Shown: positions 7,731 through 10,837 of the stretch, in pieces
How the letters are laid out: every line of letters starts with the position of its first letter
Numbering within the stretch: the first letter of the stretch is position 1
Assembly: GCA_964496365.1 (NCBI GenBank)
Contig: CAZBZK010000049.1
Coordinates: forward strand, 1 to 10,837
DNA length: 10,837 bases
DNA from: AB-629-J13 sp964496365
Lineage (GTDB): Bacteria > Fidelibacterota > Marinisomatia > Marinisomatales > AB-629-J13
Direction of reading: 5' to 3'
Position numbers and translations under genes: made by a program
The notes under the pieces: model-generated
Told to the model about the DNA's origin: nothing
Seen by the model: only the letters and a program-made list of their open reading frames with translations
Database searches by the model: none

Positions 7731-8329
7731 AAAAATCCCCTAATCTGTATCCCGGTTTTACATTTTTAGAAATAGGGTCCGTTGTGGTAGTCATAGGAAT
7801 CATTGGAGTTGGTCTTATCATGACATTTCAAACCATCATGGGTGCATACAGATTGGATGTGATTCGCAATGATATACGCCATTACGGAAATACGATCGTC
7901 AGAGACATATCAGAACGAATAAGAACCGCAGAGCAGGTGGAGTTTTCAAGTTGGTTGGGATTTGCAAAAATTGACATTTGGGAAGATGCTACCACTCCGG
8001 CACCTTCTCATGTGATTCAAGCCAATGAAGAAGACGGAGTTTTGATGAATTTTGACCCATTTCTTGATGGAACTCTCCGATTTCCTGTGGAAGGTGAATG
8101 GAGAGAAAATGAACAATACAAGATTAAATTAGAACGATTTGATACCTATGAGGAAACTGAACCCCTGAACCGTCCTTCCTTGAATAAAGTGAAAAGGTCC
8201 ACCCGATATATAGATCTCGTCTTGTCCTTAGAACCAAAAACCAATCCCAATACTGCCATTGAAAAAGAAGAATTCCAATTTAAACGAAATGTATTTATTT
8301 CAAGTCAGTATTTGGCGGAGTTCAATTGA
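7727..8329 (+). CDS. Minor (pseudo)pilin, PilW/GspJ-like
   Basis: This 200-residue prepilin has a 10-residue leader ending in Gly10, then FTFLEIGSVVVVIGIIGVG with Glu15 as Glu+5. After the hydrophobic helix, RNDIRHYGNTIVRDISERIRTA (split around 45-66) is the kind of Asp/Arg-rich amphipathic segment seen in PilW/GspJ proteins. The rest is a beta-rich, mostly polar head with no cysteine. ATG 7727 overlaps the preceding stop as ATGA, a classic coupled junction. It would join the V- and X-like minor pilins in a tip or priming complex. The family label is supported by gene order plus the N-terminal pattern; the head itself I do not recognise. Confidence 0.8.
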   Translation: MKKSPNLYPGFTFLEIGSVVVVIGIIGVGLIMTFQTIMGAYRLDVIRNDIRHYGNTIVRDISERIRTAEQVEFSSWLGFAKIDIWEDATTPAPSHVIQANEEDGVLMNFDPFLDGTLRFPVEGEWRENEQYKIKLERFDTYEETEPLNRPSLNKVKRSTRYIDLVLSLEPKTNPNTAIEKEEFQFKRNVFISSQYLAEFN

Positions 8330-10581
8330 TGAACTATCGGAGCTCCAGCGGTGCCATCGCACCATTAGCCATGATATTTGCATTCGTAAGTATGCTCATT
8401 ACCGTAGCGTATTTGGGTAGTAGTTCGACCATTAATTCACAGGAAAAATTTCGATTTGCCGAAACCACTGCACGTTACATTGCAGAAGCCGGACTTAATA
8501 AAGAGGCGGCGGACTATTTGCCTTTCTTGGCAGGTGCAGATACCACATTAATTGGACAAAACGGTGTTCATTTTGGTGAGGACCCCCAAGGAAATCCTTT
8601 AGGGAAATATAAAAATGTGATTTGTGGCACCAACCTAATCCAAGGATCATCCCGAAAAGAGTTTTATGGTAAAAGCACTGGAGAAGTCAATTACGAAACA
8701 CCAAATGGAAATGATATCACCATAGAACGAACCGCTTCGTTGGTGATGGTACCATTCGGATTCGAAGAATTTATGTATTTTACCAATGATGAACAGCCAT
8801 TTGGTCCAAATGCAGGTGCCTATGTTAGTTTTGGTAGTGGTGACGTGCTGGAAGGACGAGTTCATACCAATAGTGAAACCATAACATTTAGTAATAATGG
8901 TTGCCCGGAGTTCTTGGGAAGACTGTCTGTGACGGACCCCATCACCTATGAACAAAACACAGGATGTCTGGAAGATTTGGTGGATGCAGATGGAGTTTCC
9001 ATCATTGATACGGTGAGTGCTATTATATACCCTCCAGATAATTCTGCTGGTATTTTGAGAGCAAATGCTCGGCGAACGTTTACTGCGGATGACCTGATTA
9101 CATTTGCTCCAAACCTGAAAGATACCTTGGTCATGACCGAAATCGAATTTGATGATGGTGGTGGATATTATGCCACCCAATGGTGGTATCTCATTCCACC
9201 CGTGTTATCCAAACCTCCTGAAATTGATTTTAATTATGATGCGGTTACACCCGGACAGGACGTAGAAGATTTTTCTATTCAATTGATGGATGCAGATACA
9301 TGGGCTGAAGCATGGAATACCACCACGGAATATGATGAGACAGATTTTGTAATTGTTGACAATACCGATAGTGATGGAGCAAATATTGCTACCTATATGG
9401 CACAAATCAGTGCTGGAGATTTATTATTTTTGGAATCTAGAGATAATGATAAACTTGCATCTTTTATTGCCGCTAACGATCCATTTAATTTTTTTAATAG
9501 GTGGATTATTGCATTGGAACCGGGTTCTGTAACCTATTTTTCAGAAACAGGTACAGGCTTTTCGGATAACGAATCGGTATTTTTAACATGGGAAGGAGAT
9601 GAAGGGGCGTTAAATGAATCCATTCCCTTTAATGCTTATGAGTTTTTTCATAATCATGAAGATGATGGTCTGCACATGTGTAGCGCTGACGGTTTTCATC
9701 ATTTTGATTATCGATATTGGCTATGTGATGATCGTTACGATGCCGAAGATTGTAAAGACGAGGATACAGGGAAGTCATTTTTGTATTCAGATAGATCGTA
9801 TTATCCCTATACGGGTCCAGAAGTCATTTATGTAAAAGGAGGTCCTGTTTTGGTTCATGGGGTTGTGAAAGGACAATATACGGTAGTAACCGATGATTCC
9901 GTAGAATATAGACGGCATGACAATCCGGATATTGTGGATCAGATTTGGGGTAATATCTGGATTATTGACGATATAGTTTATCATGATTCTTATTCAGATG
10001 GTGAAGTCATTCATCCCGATGATGGGGGTACAGAAAATGTATTAGGATTGGTTGCCGGTGGAAATATAATTATTGCAAATACACGGGCAAATGGAGCAAG
10101 AAACAGTAACCAAGGTTCAGATATAATTATCAATGGTGCTTTGATGGCTCTCCATGGTGCATTTATTTCTCATTATTGGCAAAATTCGATTAATTCAACA
10201 TTTTGTCCATCTTGTGCAGTCCCAAATTCAAATCAACCTTGGTTTTCCTTAGGTGATGGAAGAGGAGGACATCGAAATCCGGTTGAACCGGAAACAGATG
10301 GAGGAAACTACACCAATGATCAAGACTACAGAGGTTATGTCAATGTTTGGGGTTCCATTGTTCAGCAAGAAAGAGGATATATGAAAAGGAATAGTCCTTG
10401 CAGTAATCCACTTCCTGGTGGTGATTGCTATACTACCTATGGTGGTATTGGTTACGATAAAAATTATAATTATGATTATAATTTAATTAATCATCCTCCT
10501 CCATATTATCCCGATCAAAGTACAGTGGATGGTACTATTGTTTTAAAATTGAAATCGTATGGATTGGTGACAGGCGAATGA
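8329..10581 (+). CDS. Giant PilX/GspK-like minor pilin with large beta-rich extracellular domain, probable pilus-tip protein
   Basis: The 750-residue product starts at ATG 8329, which shares one base with the preceding TGA; GGAG at 8317-8320 is 8 bases upstream, better than the in-frame TTG at 8326. A short leader (MNYRSSSG) and hydrophobic helix (about 9-30) lead into IAEAGL at 51-56, the signature of PilX N-terminal regions. Position +5 is Leu rather than Glu, as is known for GspK-type tip pseudopilins. PilX is normally under 200 residues and GspK about 300, so most of this protein is extra. The remainder has DUF4900-like stretches (EGRVHTN; VIYVKGGPVLVHGVVKG; GNIWIIDDIVYHD; then a GLVAGGNIII run), suggesting a beta-helix. 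Ten cysteines (99, 192, 213, 451, 466, 475, 626, 629, 691, 700) contrast with none in the other three pilins. A His/Asp/Cys-rich patch covers 441-476. An adhesive or capping tip role is inferred. Confidence 0.85.
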   Translation: MNYRSSSGAIAPLAMIFAFVSMLITVAYLGSSSTINSQEKFRFAETTARYIAEAGLNKEAADYLPFLAGADTTLIGQNGVHFGEDPQGNPLGKYKNVICGTNLIQGSSRKEFYGKSTGEVNYETPNGNDITIERTASLVMVPFGFEEFMYFTNDEQPFGPNAGAYVSFGSGDVLEGRVHTNSETITFSNNGCPEFLGRLSVTDPITYEQNTGCLEDLVDADGVSIIDTVSAIIYPPDNSAGILRANARRTFTADDLITFAPNLKDTLVMTEIEFDDGGGYYATQWWYLIPPVLSKPPEIDFNYDAVTPGQDVEDFSIQLMDADTWAEAWNTTTEYDETDFVIVDNTDSDGANIATYMAQISAGDLLFLESRDNDKLASFIAANDPFNFFNRWIIALEPGSVTYFSETGTGFSDNESVFLTWEGDEGALNESIPFNAYEFFHNHEDDGLHMCSADGFHHFDYRYWLCDDRYDAEDCKDEDTGKSFLYSDRSYYPYTGPEVIYVKGGPVLVHGVVKGQYTVVTDDSVEYRRHDNPDIVDQIWGNIWIIDDIVYHDSYSDGEVIHPDDGGTENVLGLVAGGNIIIANTRANGARNSNQGSDIIINGALMALHGAFISHYWQNSINSTFCPSCAVPNSNQPWFSLGDGRGGHRNPVEPETDGGNYTNDQDYRGYVNVWGSIVQQERGYMKRNSPCSNPLPGGDCYTTYGGIGYDKNYNYDYNLINHPPPYYPDQSTVDGTIVLKLKSYGLVTGE

Positions 10582-10837
10582 TGGTTGAGTTAACATACCA
10601 TGTCAATCCAAACCTTGTTACTCAAAGTAGCACAGCGTTATCGAAAGAGGACAAAATAGACAAAAATTTATGTTACTTAATGGTTCAAAATACGTCCCAA
10701 AATGTCTCTCTGAGTAGTTCCGACGCAGGAGGAATGTTATCGAAGAGGGACTATAGTTCATCCTTCGATTACATTTCGTTTTACTTCATTACTCAGAATG
10801 ACAACTCTGTTACATTGAGTAAGACCGAAGGCTTGTT
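10581..10837 (+). CDS. Doubtful open frame running off the window edge
   Basis: From ATG 10581 (or 10578, an ATGA overlap) the frame stays open to the last base, at least 85 codons. The junction TGATG copies that of the preceding gene, which argues for coding. Against it: there is no signal peptide, membrane helix or known motif. The translation is Ser-rich and repeats itself (VTQSS..LSKED, VSLSS..LSKRD, VTLSK) because the DNA is made of related repeat units, one of them inverted. I consider it more likely non-coding. Confidence 0.22.
   Translation, partial: MVELTYHVNPNLVTQSSTALSKEDKIDKNLCYLMVQNTSQNVSLSSSDAGGMLSKRDYSSSFDYISFYFITQNDNSVTLSKTEGL
10617..10837. repeat. Degenerate interspersed-repeat array with units in both orientations
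   Basis: Related units can be aligned by eye. Unit A (10617-10652) runs from GTTACTCAAAGTAG to TTATCGAAAGAGGAC. Unit B (10704-10751) runs from GTCTCTCTGAGTAG to TTATCGAAGAGGGAC. Unit D is inverted (10756-10804; on the minus strand it begins GTTGTCATTCTGAGTA and ends AATCGAAGGATGAAC). Unit C (10809 to the edge) begins GTTACATTGAGTAAG. B and D form a nested dyad: TCTGAGTA (10709-10716) with TACTCAGA (10790-10797), and ATCGAAG (10739-10745) with CTTCGAT (10763-10769). The GTCATTCTGAG...ATCGAAG pattern resembles, from memory, dispersed intergenic repeats common in several uncultured phyla. The array directly follows the last pilus gene and could also fold into a 3' end structure for the operon transcript. 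Confidence 0.6.

Noticed and set aside
8326..8328. TTG start of the giant pilin one codon earlier
   Set aside because: ATG 8329 is a stronger codon, has GGAG at 8 bases, and makes a standard TGATG coupled junction.
8647..9180. Minus-strand open frame of 177 codons inside the giant pilin gene
   Set aside because: The plus-strand gene is well supported by its N-terminus, start junction and domain pattern; the antisense product has a random Ile/Cys/His-rich look and no motif.
10617..10837. CRISPR array
   Set aside because: Units differ from each other, one is inverted, and spacing is irregular, unlike the near-identical direct repeats of a CRISPR.

Overview
The window is AT-rich, all on the + strand, and appears to come from an uncultured diderm bacterium of the Neomarinimicrobiota (Marinimicrobia/SAR406) type or a related phylum such as Cloacimonadota, Calditrichota or KSB1. 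This rests on two long secreted proteins ending in a FlgD-like, type IX-style C-terminal sorting domain (NYPNPFNPxTT / FPNPFNPETT, ending in VLLK), one of which is a gingipain-type (C25) protein. The phylum assignment is an inference from protein style, not from a marker gene.

Layout: 1-1107 is the 3' part of a gene for a secreted protein. A gap of about 165 bases (1108-1273) follows, with a perfect 7-bp inverted repeat and an exact GCCGATAA octamer, which matches the sigma-28 -10 consensus. Then comes a 1495-residue C25 peptidase-like protein (1274-5761). Only 30 bases later a tightly packed type IV pilus cluster begins: a pilin (5792-6196), the PilT retraction ATPase (6202-7254), PilV/GspI-like and PilW/GspJ-like minor pilins (7257-7730 and 7727-8329), and a very large (750-residue) PilX/GspK-like pilin (8329-10581). 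Junctions are 5 bp, 2 bp, a 4-bp overlap and a 1-bp overlap, so these five genes are almost certainly one transcription unit with translational coupling. The protease is probably in it too.

The last about 220 bases (10617-10837) are best read as degenerate interspersed-repeat DNA with units in both orientations, which form a nested dyad. An open frame crosses this stretch to the window edge, but its translation mirrors the repeat units and I think it is probably spurious.

How the genes may work together: the pilin would build the fibre, PilT would power retraction, and the V/W/X-like minor pilins would form the initiating and tip complex. The oversized, cysteine-rich X-like protein would be the exposed tip element, in a place where many bacteria have separate PilX and PilY1. 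The two sorting-domain proteins share a C-terminal cassette (two 73-residue modules, a linker containing PPKPPVGAFDAR, and the FlgD-like domain), so they are probably exported and anchored by the same route. The C25 protein keeps the catalytic cysteine position but has Tyr where gingipains have the catalytic His. No complete new defence or mobile system is visible. The most interesting points are the atypical C25 protein attached to a pilus operon, the giant tip-like pilin and the terminal repeat array.
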